Positions 1 through 7,557 of a DNA stretch of 36,625 bases are shown in pieces. A model generated the notes under the pieces. That model had not been told where the DNA came from. It ran no database searches and worked only from the letters and a program-made list of their open reading frames with translations. Position numbers and translations under genes: made by a program. Source of the stretch: Alphaproteobacteria bacterium. GTDB taxonomy: Bacteria; Pseudomonadota; Alphaproteobacteria; Micavibrionales; Micavibrionaceae. The stretch's first letter is position 1. Every line of letters starts with the position of its first letter. Where the stretch lies: contig JABAZY010000012.1 of assembly GCA_018608245.1 (NCBI GenBank), positions 1-36,625 of the forward strand, read 5' to 3'.

Positions 1-972
1 CTTATTGAGCACACCACCAACTCGGACGGGCAACGCCTAGATCGTTGGTTACAAAAAAATCTTCCTGGTGTGCCATTTGGTTTGCTACAGAAATTAATGC
101 GCAAAGGACAAATGCGTGTTGATAGTAAGCGGGTGAAGTCCTCTACACGTCTTGTCGCTGGGCAATCTGTGCGTATCCCGCCGATGGACCCGATTAAAGA
201 AGATCAGCGTAAGAAAAAGGTAAGTGCACGTGATGCGGAACTGATTAAATCACTTGTGATTTACGATGATGGATATTTGGTTGCGATCAATAAACCTGCG
301 GGTTTAGCCAGCCAAGGTGGTACAGACATAAAACGTAACGTGGACGACATGGTTGAAGCATTGACCAATGAAGATGGTGTTAAACCTAGATTGGTTCATC
401 GTTTGGATAAAGACACATCAGGTGTTTTATTGCTTGCACGCTCGTCACAAATTGCCCGTGATATGGGTAAAATTTTTCAAGGACGTGAGATCAAGAAAAT
501 TTATTGGGCATTATGTGTGCCTGCACCAGAAATTAACAATGGTGAAATTCGTGCGCCCATTCGTAAGGCAGGTCCAGTCGGCAAAGAAAAAATGATTGTT
601 GATGAAGAAGGCCAAAGTGCCACAACTTTATTTGATATTGTTGACCGCGCGCATAAACAGGTTGCCTTTGTTGCTTTTTGGCCGCGTACGGGGCGTATGC
701 ATCAAATTCGTGTTCATGCAGCACATATGGGTACGCCTATTTTATGTGATGGCAAATACGGCGGACAAGCAGCCTTTATTGACGGTTTTGATGTCAAAGA
801 GCGTGTTCATTTGCATGCGCGTTTTATTCGCTTTGCGCACCCGAAAACAGGTAAAATGATTGAGATTGAAGCGCCACTTGCGGATGATATTAGAAAAAGT
901 TGGACGGCATTTGGATTTGATCCAAATTCAAATTATGTTGCATTTGATGATGTGAAGAAATTTAGGAAATAA
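1..972 (+). CDS. rluC: RluC/RluD-family 23S rRNA pseudouridine synthase, 5'-truncated by window edge
   Basis: Isomerises specific uridines of large-subunit rRNA to pseudouridine in the cytoplasm. The frame is open from base 1, so the true start lies outside the window; the GTG at 70 is internal, because codons before it already encode S4-domain sequence (GQRLDRWLQKNLPG). The order is S4 RNA-binding domain (bases about 25-185), then the catalytic domain. The family signature HRLDKDTSG lies at 397-423, with the catalytic Asp codon at 406-408. The later RTGRMHQIRVH block (bases 688-720) is also typical of the family. RluC modifies positions 955/2504/2580 in E. coli and RluD 1911/1915/1917. I favour RluC from the overall look, but the exact target is inference. 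The next gene starts 15 bases downstream on the same strand, suggesting an operon. Confidence 0.93.
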   Translation, partial: LIEHTTNSDGQRLDRWLQKNLPGVPFGLLQKLMRKGQMRVDSKRVKSSTRLVAGQSVRIPPMDPIKEDQRKKKVSARDAELIKSLVIYDDGYLVAINKPAGLASQGGTDIKRNVDDMVEALTNEDGVKPRLVHRLDKDTSGVLLLARSSQIARDMGKIFQGREIKKIYWALCVPAPEINNGEIRAPIRKAGPVGKEKMIVDEEGQSATTLFDIVDRAHKQVAFVAFWPRTGRMHQIRVHAAHMGTPILCDGKYGGQAAFIDGFDVKERVHLHARFIRFAHPKTGKMIEIEAPLADDIRKSWTAFGFDPNSNYVAFDDVKKFRK

Positions 973-987
973 GGGATATTTAGCGTT

Positions 988-1797
988 ATGAGTGATAAGG
1001 AAAAAAAATCATTTAATTGGCCGCGTTTTCTCAAAAAAGCGGCTATTCGTGTTCCTTTATTTGTTATTTTTCTATCAATACTTTTAATTGTTTCATTGAA
1101 ATTAGTGGTGCGTCATCCTGAATCTTTGCGGGCAGGGTTAGAAGACTATTTTTCTAAAGCAACCAATACACGCGCAAGCATAAATTCAATTGATAAAATT
1201 TCTTTTTATCCAGAGATGGATATTCATATTAGTGATTTATCCCTTCATGCTGGCAATAACGCCGCAACAATTTATATGCAAGCTAAGCGTCTTGAAGTGG
1301 GAAGTCCTTTTTGGAGTTTGATAACACCTGTCAAAAGATTTGATCATTTATTGATGGAAGCGGTTGATTTTGAAAAAGGATTTATTTTTAAACATGCTAT
1401 GTATCTTGAAACATTAGAAATTGTTGAAAAAGAAGGCCCTGAGCAATATGGAGCGTTTATCATCGGTAATGGTACCTATGCCGAAAAAAATATGAAGATA
1501 GAAATTGGTATCGAAAAAGTTAAGGGACGTTATAAATTACCAACAGCCATGCCTGTTTCGTTAACTATTGATAATGTGTCTGTTAATACAAATTTTGTGC
1601 GTAATTTTGCAGAACAATATTTTAATAATACTGTTCTAAAAATTGATGATAGGCAGTCTGACGCTAAAGATTATAATTTCTATTTAGAGGGTGAATATAA
1701 AACAAATAATCCATTTAATTGTGTATTGGATAATATAGATAAAATTGAACAATGTAATAAGTATTTAGAGAGTACAGAAGAGGATCAGACGCCATGA
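988..1797 (+). CDS. Unknown membrane-anchored protein, possibly AsmA-like
   Basis: A 269-residue protein that I do not recognise by name. After a basic cytoplasmic start (residues 1-22) there is one hydrophobic segment (about residues 23-42, VPLFVIFLSILLIVSLKLVV). The rest is a polar, beta-rich-looking region, presumably periplasmic. The layout of an N-terminal anchor followed by a segment like 'LEDYFSKATNTRASINSIDKIS' and 'MDIHISDLSLHAGNN' resembles the start of AsmA-type envelope proteins. This is a weak resemblance and the protein is far shorter than AsmA. A ribosome-binding site (AAGGGA, 971-976) lies about 11 bases before the ATG. Its stop overlaps the ATP12 gene start (ATGA), so it is very probably translated in the same operon. 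It is more AT-rich than its neighbours. Confidence 0.8.
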   Translation: MSDKEKKSFNWPRFLKKAAIRVPLFVIFLSILLIVSLKLVVRHPESLRAGLEDYFSKATNTRASINSIDKISFYPEMDIHISDLSLHAGNNAATIYMQAKRLEVGSPFWSLITPVKRFDHLLMEAVDFEKGFIFKHAMYLETLEIVEKEGPEQYGAFIIGNGTYAEKNMKIEIGIEKVKGRYKLPTAMPVSLTIDNVSVNTNFVRNFAEQYFNNTVLKIDDRQSDAKDYNFYLEGEYKTNNPFNCVLDNIDKIEQCNKYLESTEEDQTP

Positions 1798-2507
1798 TGA
1801 AGCGTTTTTATACAATGGTATCGGCTAAAAAAATTGATGAAGGCTATGCCCTTGAACTAGATGGAAAGAGTGTGAATACACCTTCTGGGCAAGTTATCGT
1901 TGCGCCTACAAAAGTTTTAATGGACGCTGTGATTGCTGAATGGGCGGCGCAGGAAGATAAGGTGAAGCCAGAGACTATGCCGCTCACGCAAATTTTAACG
2001 ACTGCTATTGATAAAAAACGCGATCGTCAGGTGATTACTGAATCATTGATGCGCTATTTAAACACTGATTTAGTTTGTTATTGGGCAAAAGAGCCTGAAG
2101 AAATTGCAGCCAAACAAAAAGAGGTTTGGGGTGGGTGGTGTAAATGGTTTGAAACACATTTTGAAGTATCTCTATATACAACTAAAAAAATAGATGCAAT
2201 TGAGCAAGATGAAGAAACGCATAAACGCGTCTGGAATTATATTGAAGCGTTAGATGATTACTATTTTACTATTTTGCACATTGTTACTTCTCTAGGCGGA
2301 TCGCTTGTTTTAGGGTTAGCTTTTACAGAAGGGGATATTTCTCCTGATCAATTAATGGAAGCTAGCTATTTAGAAGAACTACACCGAGGTGAAATTTATA
2401 ATGAAGCGCTTCACGGTGTGTCACCAGAAGAAGAAAAAGAGCGTGAGCACTTTAAACGCGATGCACATGCTGCTCGCCAATTCATTGATTTGGCTAATGA
2501 ATATTAG
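1794..2507 (+). CDS. ATP12-family F1-ATPase assembly chaperone
   Basis: A 237-residue soluble protein of the ATP12 family. In mitochondria Atp12 binds the F1 alpha subunit and prevents its aggregation during ATP synthase assembly; among bacteria homologues are largely confined to alphaproteobacteria. Family features seen are the N-terminal beta region (RFYTMVSAKKIDEGYALELDGKSVNTP), the segment EWAAQEDKVKPETMPLTQI (about residues 49-67), and the helical C-terminal part with TDLVCYWAKEPEEI and SLGGSLVLGLAF. Length is near normal for the family. The start overlaps the preceding gene by 4 bases. The ATG at 1797 is an equally possible start, which would shorten the protein by one residue. Role in this organism is inferred from the family. 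Confidence 0.93.
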   Translation: MMKRFYTMVSAKKIDEGYALELDGKSVNTPSGQVIVAPTKVLMDAVIAEWAAQEDKVKPETMPLTQILTTAIDKKRDRQVITESLMRYLNTDLVCYWAKEPEEIAAKQKEVWGGWCKWFETHFEVSLYTTKKIDAIEQDEETHKRVWNYIEALDDYYFTILHIVTSLGGSLVLGLAFTEGDISPDQLMEASYLEELHRGEIYNEALHGVSPEEEKEREHFKRDAHAARQFIDLANEY

Positions 2508-2512
2508 GATCA

Positions 2513-3142
2513 ATGGACGTCTCTAAACCTGACAATGGAATTTTAGTTGGTGATGATGGTAAGTCGCGCTGTTGGTGGCATAGCGGTGACCCTGAGTATC
2601 TACGTTATCATGATGAAGAGTGGGGATATCCCGTTTATGACGACATTCATTTATTTGAAAAAATATGTCTTGAGGGATTTCAAGCTGGTCTAAGCTGGCT
2701 GATTATTTTACGCAAGCGAGATAATTTTCGAAAAGCTTTTGACGGTTTTGATTATAATAAAATTGCTGGTTATTCTGAGAATGAAATTGAAAGTCTTCTT
2801 CAAAACGAAGGTATTATTCGCCATCGTGGAAAAATTGAAGCAACTATAAATAATGCACAAAAAGCACTCATGTTGATTGAAGAATTTGGATCTCTATCAA
2901 ATTATTTTTGGCAGTATGAGCCTAACAGATCAGAACGTCCACAAGTGAATAGCTACCAAAATATTTCTATATTAGCCAAAACAAATGAATCGACGCAGAT
3001 GTCGAAGGATTTAAAAAAACGTGGGTGGAAATTTGTTGGCCCAACAACTTGTTATGCTTTCATGCAGTCAATGGGAATCGTCAATGACCATTTAGAAGAA
3101 TGTTATTGTTACCACAAGGCTAAAAAAGTTAATCCGATTTAG
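2513..3142 (+). CDS. tag: DNA-3-methyladenine glycosylase I
   Basis: Removes 3-methyladenine from alkylated DNA to start base-excision repair. The HhH-family TAG signature is complete. The zinc ligands align as Cys20, His33, His193 and Cys197 (E. coli Cys4, His17, His175, Cys179). Glu54 in ICLEGFQAGLSW matches E. coli Glu38, which contacts the base. The GPTTCYAFMQSMGIVNDH block precedes the C-terminal ligands. Length (209) is about 20 above E. coli because of an extra N-terminal stretch of about 16 residues. It starts only 5 bases after the ATP12 stop, so it is probably the last gene of this operon. Its 3' end overlaps by 14 bases a small convergent gene. Confidence 0.95.
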   Translation: MDVSKPDNGILVGDDGKSRCWWHSGDPEYLRYHDEEWGYPVYDDIHLFEKICLEGFQAGLSWLIILRKRDNFRKAFDGFDYNKIAGYSENEIESLLQNEGIIRHRGKIEATINNAQKALMLIEEFGSLSNYFWQYEPNRSERPQVNSYQNISILAKTNESTQMSKDLKKRGWKFVGPTTCYAFMQSMGIVNDHLEECYCYHKAKKVNPI

Positions 3143-3269
3143 ATTGGAAAGTATTTTCTTCTGTCTCTTTTTTATCAGCAGGCTTTTGATCTTTATCAAA
3201 TATCAAGACACTGCCAAGTTGTTGTAAAACTTGCTCTAATTTAGGAGATATTTTTATAGGTTTGATCAT
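3129..3269 (-). CDS. 46-residue unknown protein, divergent from XRE regulator
   Basis: A small reading frame of 46 codons plus stop. The protein begins MIKPIKISPKLEQVLQQLGS and ends in a charged Lys/Glu/Asp-rich tail. It has no membrane segment or motif that I recognise; residues about 9-24 could form a helix. Support for it being real: a strong ribosome-binding site (AAGGA on the minus strand, about 3276-3280) 8 bases before the ATG, a plausible sigma70-type promoter upstream, and a shared spacer with the XRE gene. Its last 14 bases overlap the tag end on the other strand. It could encode a small partner or antagonist of the XRE protein, but that is only inference from position. Confidence 0.6.
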   Translation of the reverse strand: MIKPIKISPKLEQVLQQLGSVLIFDKDQKPADKKETEENTFQSKSD

Positions 3270-3290
3270 TCTTTGATTCCTTATAACCAC

Positions 3291-3347
3291 ATCATAACAA
3301 ATAAATACAATTATACAAGCATAAAATACAAGATAACTTGTTATGAT
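3291..3347. promoter_or_regulatory. Operator-like inverted repeat and divergent promoters in the XRE/small-ORF spacer
   Basis: ATCATAACAA (3291-3300) and TTGTTATGAT (3338-3347) are a perfect 10-bp inverted repeat 37 bases apart. Read outward, each arm contains TATGAT, a good -10 hexamer facing its own gene: minus strand 3296-3291, which is 21 bases before the small gene, and plus strand 3342-3347, which is 30 bases before the XRE start. On the minus strand TTGTAT (3318-3313) sits 16 bases upstream as a possible -35. A further TTGTTAT lies at 3352-3358, and ATACAA occurs three times between (3305, 3313, 3326). This fits binding by the adjacent XRE protein over both promoters; binding itself is inferred. 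Confidence 0.5.
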
Positions 3348-3377
3348 TTAATTGTTATTTTGCTGTAGTTTTTAGGG

Positions 3378-3734
3378 ATGAATTTTGATCGTATACCCAA
3401 ATTATCAGATCGTCTGAAATATATCAGAGCCTCTTTTGACCTGTCCCAGGTGGAATTAGGGGATATGGTGGGTACGACGCAACAGGCCATTCAGCAAGCA
3501 GAAATGGGTAAGGCGCGTCAGCCAAGATATTTGCACAAGCTCGCCCAAGTTTTAGAAATTCCTGTTGATTGGGTTATTTTTGGTGAGGCCGTGAGTGATG
3601 ATTCTAAAAATAAACGTGTAGCCACGAATGTGCTTAATGATAAAAGTATGGATGTTTTGGATAGTTTTTATGCGATGCCAAAAAAAGACCAAGAGCTTTT
3701 ATATGAACTTATGAAGTCTCGCCAAAAGAAATAA
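3378..3734 (+). CDS. XRE-family (Cro/CI-type) helix-turn-helix transcriptional regulator
   Basis: A 118-residue DNA-binding protein. The HTH_3 domain spans about residues 9-68 (LSDRLKYIRASFDLSQVELGDMVG, then the recognition region TTQQAIQQAEMGKARQPRY and LHKLAQVLEIPVDWVIFGE). The C-terminal 45 residues (KSMDVLDSFYAMPKKDQELLYELMK) look like a helical dimerisation tail. There is no peptidase or ligand-binding domain. The spacer upstream carries symmetric repeats with -10 hexamers in them, consistent with autoregulation and control of the divergent small gene. Such regulators are common both in prophages and as chromosomal regulators; I see no other phage gene nearby. It ends 7 bases before the convergent purN stop. 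Confidence 0.9.
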   Translation: MNFDRIPKLSDRLKYIRASFDLSQVELGDMVGTTQQAIQQAEMGKARQPRYLHKLAQVLEIPVDWVIFGEAVSDDSKNKRVATNVLNDKSMDVLDSFYAMPKKDQELLYELMKSRQKK

Positions 3735-3741
3735 ATAAAAA

Positions 3742-4335
3742 TTACGGCAGTTTTATTTCACCGTTTAAAATTTTTCTAACAGTTTCAATATAAAATTTTG
3801 GCTCTACTGCTTTTACTTTATTTTCAATATCGTCAACACTGTCTTCAGGCGTTAGTGCGATTTTCTTTTGCGCAACAATATGTCCATTATCATAAATTTC
3901 GTCAACGCAGTGAATAGTAATACCTGTTTGTGTATCGCCAGTATCTTTTACCGCTTGATGAATATGGCGACCATACATGCCTTGACCTCCATGTTTAGGG
4001 AGTAAGGCAGGGTGAACATTTAATATTCGATTTGGAAAATTACGTATCGTATTTGTGCCGATTAATTTCATATAGCCTGATAAAATAACCAATTTAATAC
4101 GGTTTTCAATCAATGTGTCCGCAATTGCTCTATCTAATGCTTCACTATCTGGGTGGGTATTACTATTTAGGCATATGGCTTTTAGACCTTTGTTTTCTGC
4201 CCATTCCAGAGCTTTGCTATCAGCGTTATTGCTTATCATTAGAGTGGGTGAGGCTTGAATCTCACCTTCTAGGCACGCATTTGTAATAGCGTGGGCAGAA
4301 GAGCCATTATAAGATGCCAAAAAAGCGATGTTCAT
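3742..4335 (-). CDS. purN: Phosphoribosylglycinamide formyltransferase (GAR transformylase), atypical sequence type
   Basis: Transfers formyl from 10-formyl-tetrahydrofolate to GAR, the third step of purine synthesis. The catalytic residues are Asn106 and His108 (NVHPALLPKHGG) and Asp149 (HCVDEIYDNG), matching E. coli Asn106, His108 and Asp144. The phosphate loop reads YNGSSAHAI rather than the usual GxGSNL. The segment after the active-site His reads GGQGMYGRHIHQAV, which from memory resembles PurN from Bacteroidetes more than the enterobacterial form. A good ribosome-binding site (AAGGA) lies 8 bases before the ATG. It starts 23 bases after mutL on the same strand and ends the long minus-strand run. 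purM, the usual operon partner of purN, is 24 kb away. Confidence 0.9.
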   Translation of the reverse strand: MNIAFLASYNGSSAHAITNACLEGEIQASPTLMISNNADSKALEWAENKGLKAICLNSNTHPDSEALDRAIADTLIENRIKLVILSGYMKLIGTNTIRNFPNRILNVHPALLPKHGGQGMYGRHIHQAVKDTGDTQTGITIHCVDEIYDNGHIVAQKKIALTPEDSVDDIENKVKAVEPKFYIETVRKILNGEIKLP

Positions 4336-4358
4336 TTATTTATTCCTTATGTGTTTCT

Positions 4359-6194
4359 TTAACGACGACCAAAAAGTTTTTCAATGTCTTTGAGGTCAAG
4401 CTTGATGTAGGTCGGACGGCCGTGATTACAATGCGCAGCGTTAGGGGTTTCTTCCATCTGCCTAAGTAACGCATTCATTTCATCTGCATTCATACGACGA
4501 CCTGAACGCACTGATCCGTGGCAAGCCATTGTCGATAATATTTCATGAATAGATTTTTCTAATTTCTGAGCGGTATCATGTTCGCTTATTTCATCAATAA
4601 TATCATTGATGAGCTCTTTGATATTTACTTTTCCTGACATAATGGCGGGGATAGATTGAACGGCTATTGAACCAGAGCCAAATATTTCTATTTCTAGCCC
4701 TAGATTCTCTAGCATATCTTTATGCTCAACCAGTAGATTAGAACGTGTGTCATCCATATCAATAATTTTAGGGACTAGTAGCCCTTGGCTTTCGATTTTA
4801 CCGTCATCCATTTGAGTTTTGAATCGTTCGTACACTAAACGCTCATGGGCGGCGTGCTGGTCAACGATTACAAGCCCTTGCGCGCTTTGGGCGATAATAT
4901 AATTTTCATGAATTTGCGCGCGGGCGGCACCTAATGGGTATTGATTTTTTTCCGTACTATGTTGTTCTTCAGCACGTGCTGTTGGTTGAAAATTTTGTAA
5001 TTCGGCAGGTTCTAAAGGTTGATAAAATTCTTGTGATTTTTCAGCTAAATTATGATTAGAGGGGGCATAATTATTAGAGATATAGCTACGTGGTACAACA
5101 GGGCTAGAGCCTCTATTCATTGGCAATGAATTATTATATTGCTGTGGTTGCATCTTGGAAATAACTTGGCTGGAGAGGGAGGATGATGTTGTTTGCCCAT
5201 CCTGTAGCAAAGCATGTTTTAAAGCGGTGATGATTAAGCCTCGTACCAAATTGGCATCACGGAAACGCACTTCGGATTTTGCAGGGTGAACGTTAACATC
5301 TACTTGCTCTGGTGGGATATCAATAAAGAGTGCAACGAGTGGGTGGCGACCATGATGTAGGACGTCCATGTAGGCGGCGCGAACACAGCCTAATATCAGA
5401 CGGTCTTTGACTGGGCGACCATTGACGAATAAATATTGGTGTTGTGTTGTACCACGGCTAAGTGTTGGTAGACTTGCATAACCAGATATTGTAATGCCTT
5501 CACGCTCTGCATTTACGGGGAAGGAATTTTCACCAAATTCTTTGCCTAAAATTGATGATAGTCGTTCACGACGTTGGTCGAGTAAATTCCCTTGTTCACG
5601 GGGGAGGTGTAATTTTGTTTGACCATCGTGGCTTAATTTAAATTCAATAGCTGGGAACGCCATCGCAATACGGGTGATTGTATCTTTAATAGCGCCGTAT
5701 TCTGCACGGTCTGTCTTTAAAAATTTAAGGCGAGCAGGCGTGGCATAAAATAAATCTTTTACTTCAATTGTGGTGCCTTGTGTTTGGGCAGAGGGAATGA
5801 TGTCTTGTTTCATTCCGCCATGCACAGAAATTTCCCATGCGTTGTCTTGATCAGAGGCTTTAGATTTTATTTTCAATCTGCTGATAGAGCCGATGGAGGG
5901 GAGAGCTTCTCCGCGAAATCCAAGGTGGTTTATATTCACCAAATCATCATCAGGAAGCTTAGAGGTGGCATGCCGGTCAAGTGCCGCGTTTAATTCCTCA
6001 TCGCTCATACCGATGCCATCATCACGAATGATGATTTGACTTTTACCGCCATTGCGGATGTCTATTTCAATATGGGTGGCTTTGGCATCAATCGCATTTT
6101 CCACCAACTCTTTAATCGCGGCAGCGGGGCGTTCAATAACTTCCCCTGCGGCAATTTGATTGACGAGGTAATCTGGTAGATGTCGGATTCTCAT
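4359..6194 (-). CDS. mutL: DNA mismatch repair protein MutL with endonuclease motif
   Basis: Couples mismatch recognition by MutS to strand incision. The N-terminal GHKL ATPase has Glu29 (KELVENAIDA), DDGIGM (58-63), RHATSKL and GFRGEALPSI. The DNA-binding/transducer part includes the VDVNVHPAKSEVRF block (298-311). A low-complexity Gln/Ser/Asn linker (about 333-418) precedes the C-terminal dimerisation domain. That domain carries the endonuclease motif DQHAAHERLVYE (445-456, DQHAx2Ex4E), plus ACHGSVRSG and CNHGRPT near the end. The protein should therefore nick DNA itself, as in species without MutH. Length 611 is normal. It lies 33 bases after the pentapeptide gene and 23 before purN. Confidence 0.97.
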   Translation of the reverse strand: MRIRHLPDYLVNQIAAGEVIERPAAAIKELVENAIDAKATHIEIDIRNGGKSQIIIRDDGIGMSDEELNAALDRHATSKLPDDDLVNINHLGFRGEALPSIGSISRLKIKSKASDQDNAWEISVHGGMKQDIIPSAQTQGTTIEVKDLFYATPARLKFLKTDRAEYGAIKDTITRIAMAFPAIEFKLSHDGQTKLHLPREQGNLLDQRRERLSSILGKEFGENSFPVNAEREGITISGYASLPTLSRGTTQHQYLFVNGRPVKDRLILGCVRAAYMDVLHHGRHPLVALFIDIPPEQVDVNVHPAKSEVRFRDANLVRGLIITALKHALLQDGQTTSSSLSSQVISKMQPQQYNNSLPMNRGSSPVVPRSYISNNYAPSNHNLAEKSQEFYQPLEPAELQNFQPTARAEEQHSTEKNQYPLGAARAQIHENYIIAQSAQGLVIVDQHAAHERLVYERFKTQMDDGKIESQGLLVPKIIDMDDTRSNLLVEHKDMLENLGLEIEIFGSGSIAVQSIPAIMSGKVNIKELINDIIDEISEHDTAQKLEKSIHEILSTMACHGSVRSGRRMNADEMNALLRQMEETPNAAHCNHGRPTYIKLDLKDIEKLFGRR

Positions 6195-6227
6195 AATACG
6201 TAGAATAGCCGTGTTTGGCGCTCTATA

Positions 6228-7541
6228 TCAATCTATAATTGCGCCTTCAGTAAGGGCTAGGGATAAGTCTACCCCTGATAAGTTGGCGCCTTTTAGATCG
6301 GCATTACGTAAATCGCAACCTTCAACGCGCGCCCCTGTTAAATCACAACCCATTAGGATGGAATTTTGCAAGTTACACTCAGTTAGGTCGGCAAAACGCA
6401 AATTAGAGCTACTAAGATTAGTACGTTGTAATCTAGCGTCTCCTCCATTGGGATTATCAAAGGTAAGCGCGCTTAAATTTGCGCCATTTAATTTAACTTT
6501 CATCAAATTAACTTTTTTCAGTGAAGAACCACGTAGGTCAGCATATTCCATTTTAGCGCTTTTGAAATTTGATTGGTTTAACGTTGCACTTTGCATAGAG
6601 ACTTTTTGCAAATTTTGTCCCATGAAATTTCCACCGATAGATTTAATGGCGGTAAGAGGGTAAGCGTTCAAATGCTTGATATAGCGCATGTCGATACCGC
6701 TTAAATCCATTTGCTCACCTTTTTGACCCGCAGAGGCAACCCACTTTTTATGACCATCAAGAAGTTCTTCTAAACTAACACCACGATCTTCTAATTTTTC
6801 ACCCATGCTTTCAGGGGTCACATCATCGTCTAAAATAGCACCATTTAGCTCAACAGCTTGCATAATAGCACCATCAAGCACGGTGTCTTGAAGGTTTGCG
6901 TTAGAAAGATTAGAGCCTGTAAAGTCAACGTTAGTAAGGTTTGCGCCTTCAAACTTAACACCAGAAAGATCAGCTTCACTTAATTGCACACCTGTTAGAT
7001 CGGCATCTGAGAAATCGGCAGAAATGGCTTTGACGCCTGTAAGGTTTGTTTCTTTTAATTGCGCGCCTGCGAAAACAGCGTTAAAGCCTTGTTCACCATC
7101 ATCGTCATTTTTAACACCCGCACGTTTTGAATTAACCAAACCGCCATCATCACTGTTACGCATGATTTTACCTTCACGCAGATCGGCAGATCCTAAATCA
7201 GCACCAGATAAGTTCGCACCTGCTACATATGCTCCACGAAAATCAGCGCGTTCAAATGTGGCATCTTCTAAGTTAGCCTTACCTAAATCACAGGCAAAAA
7301 AGCAAGAAGAGCGGAAAGTACCACCAGATAAATTGGCACCCGCTAAAACAGAACCAGTAAAATCGGCATGTGATAAATCACATTTTTTAAAATCTAATTC
7401 AGTTAAATCCATGAATTTCAAACTGGCACGAGCGCCACCGCGCATACCACGTGTGAAACGAGTATGTTTATCGATAATTTCGTCCAAATCTTTTTGAGTG
7501 ATTTTGGTTAGATTTTCAGCAGAAGGGATTTTAAAAGTCAT
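6228..7541 (-). CDS. Pentapeptide-repeat protein with two repeat blocks
   Basis: A 437-residue protein built mainly of A(D/N)LxX repeats, which fold as a right-handed square beta-helix. After a non-repeat N-terminus (about 1-40) the first block runs to about residue 235, interrupted at about 125-150 by an acidic loop (NSDDGG...KNDDDGEQ). A helical segment (about 236-285, with SLEELLDGHKKWVASAGQKG) separates it from a second block running to the C-terminus. There is no signal peptide or membrane segment, so it is probably cytoplasmic. Known relatives include the DNA-mimic gyrase inhibitors of the Qnr/MfpA type, but most such proteins have no known function and nothing here proves gyrase binding. 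It lies 16 bases after pgi in the same run. Confidence 0.93.
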   Translation of the reverse strand: MTFKIPSAENLTKITQKDLDEIIDKHTRFTRGMRGGARASLKFMDLTELDFKKCDLSHADFTGSVLAGANLSGGTFRSSCFFACDLGKANLEDATFERADFRGAYVAGANLSGADLGSADLREGKIMRNSDDGGLVNSKRAGVKNDDDGEQGFNAVFAGAQLKETNLTGVKAISADFSDADLTGVQLSEADLSGVKFEGANLTNVDFTGSNLSNANLQDTVLDGAIMQAVELNGAILDDDVTPESMGEKLEDRGVSLEELLDGHKKWVASAGQKGEQMDLSGIDMRYIKHLNAYPLTAIKSIGGNFMGQNLQKVSMQSATLNQSNFKSAKMEYADLRGSSLKKVNLMKVKLNGANLSALTFDNPNGGDARLQRTNLSSSNLRFADLTECNLQNSILMGCDLTGARVEGCDLRNADLKGANLSGVDLSLALTEGAIID

Positions 7542-7557
7542 AAATAGAAGTTTACCT

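Noticed and set aside
70-72. GTG at 70 as the start of the pseudouridine synthase
   Set aside because: Upstream in-frame codons from base 1 already encode S4-domain sequence, so the gene is cut by the window edge rather than starting here.
6211-7497. Long plus-strand open frames (6211-6663 and 7024-7497) opposite the pentapeptide gene
   Set aside because: They arise from the regular five-codon repeat on the minus strand; their translations are Ala/Ser/Lys/Pro-rich with no family signature or ribosome-binding site.
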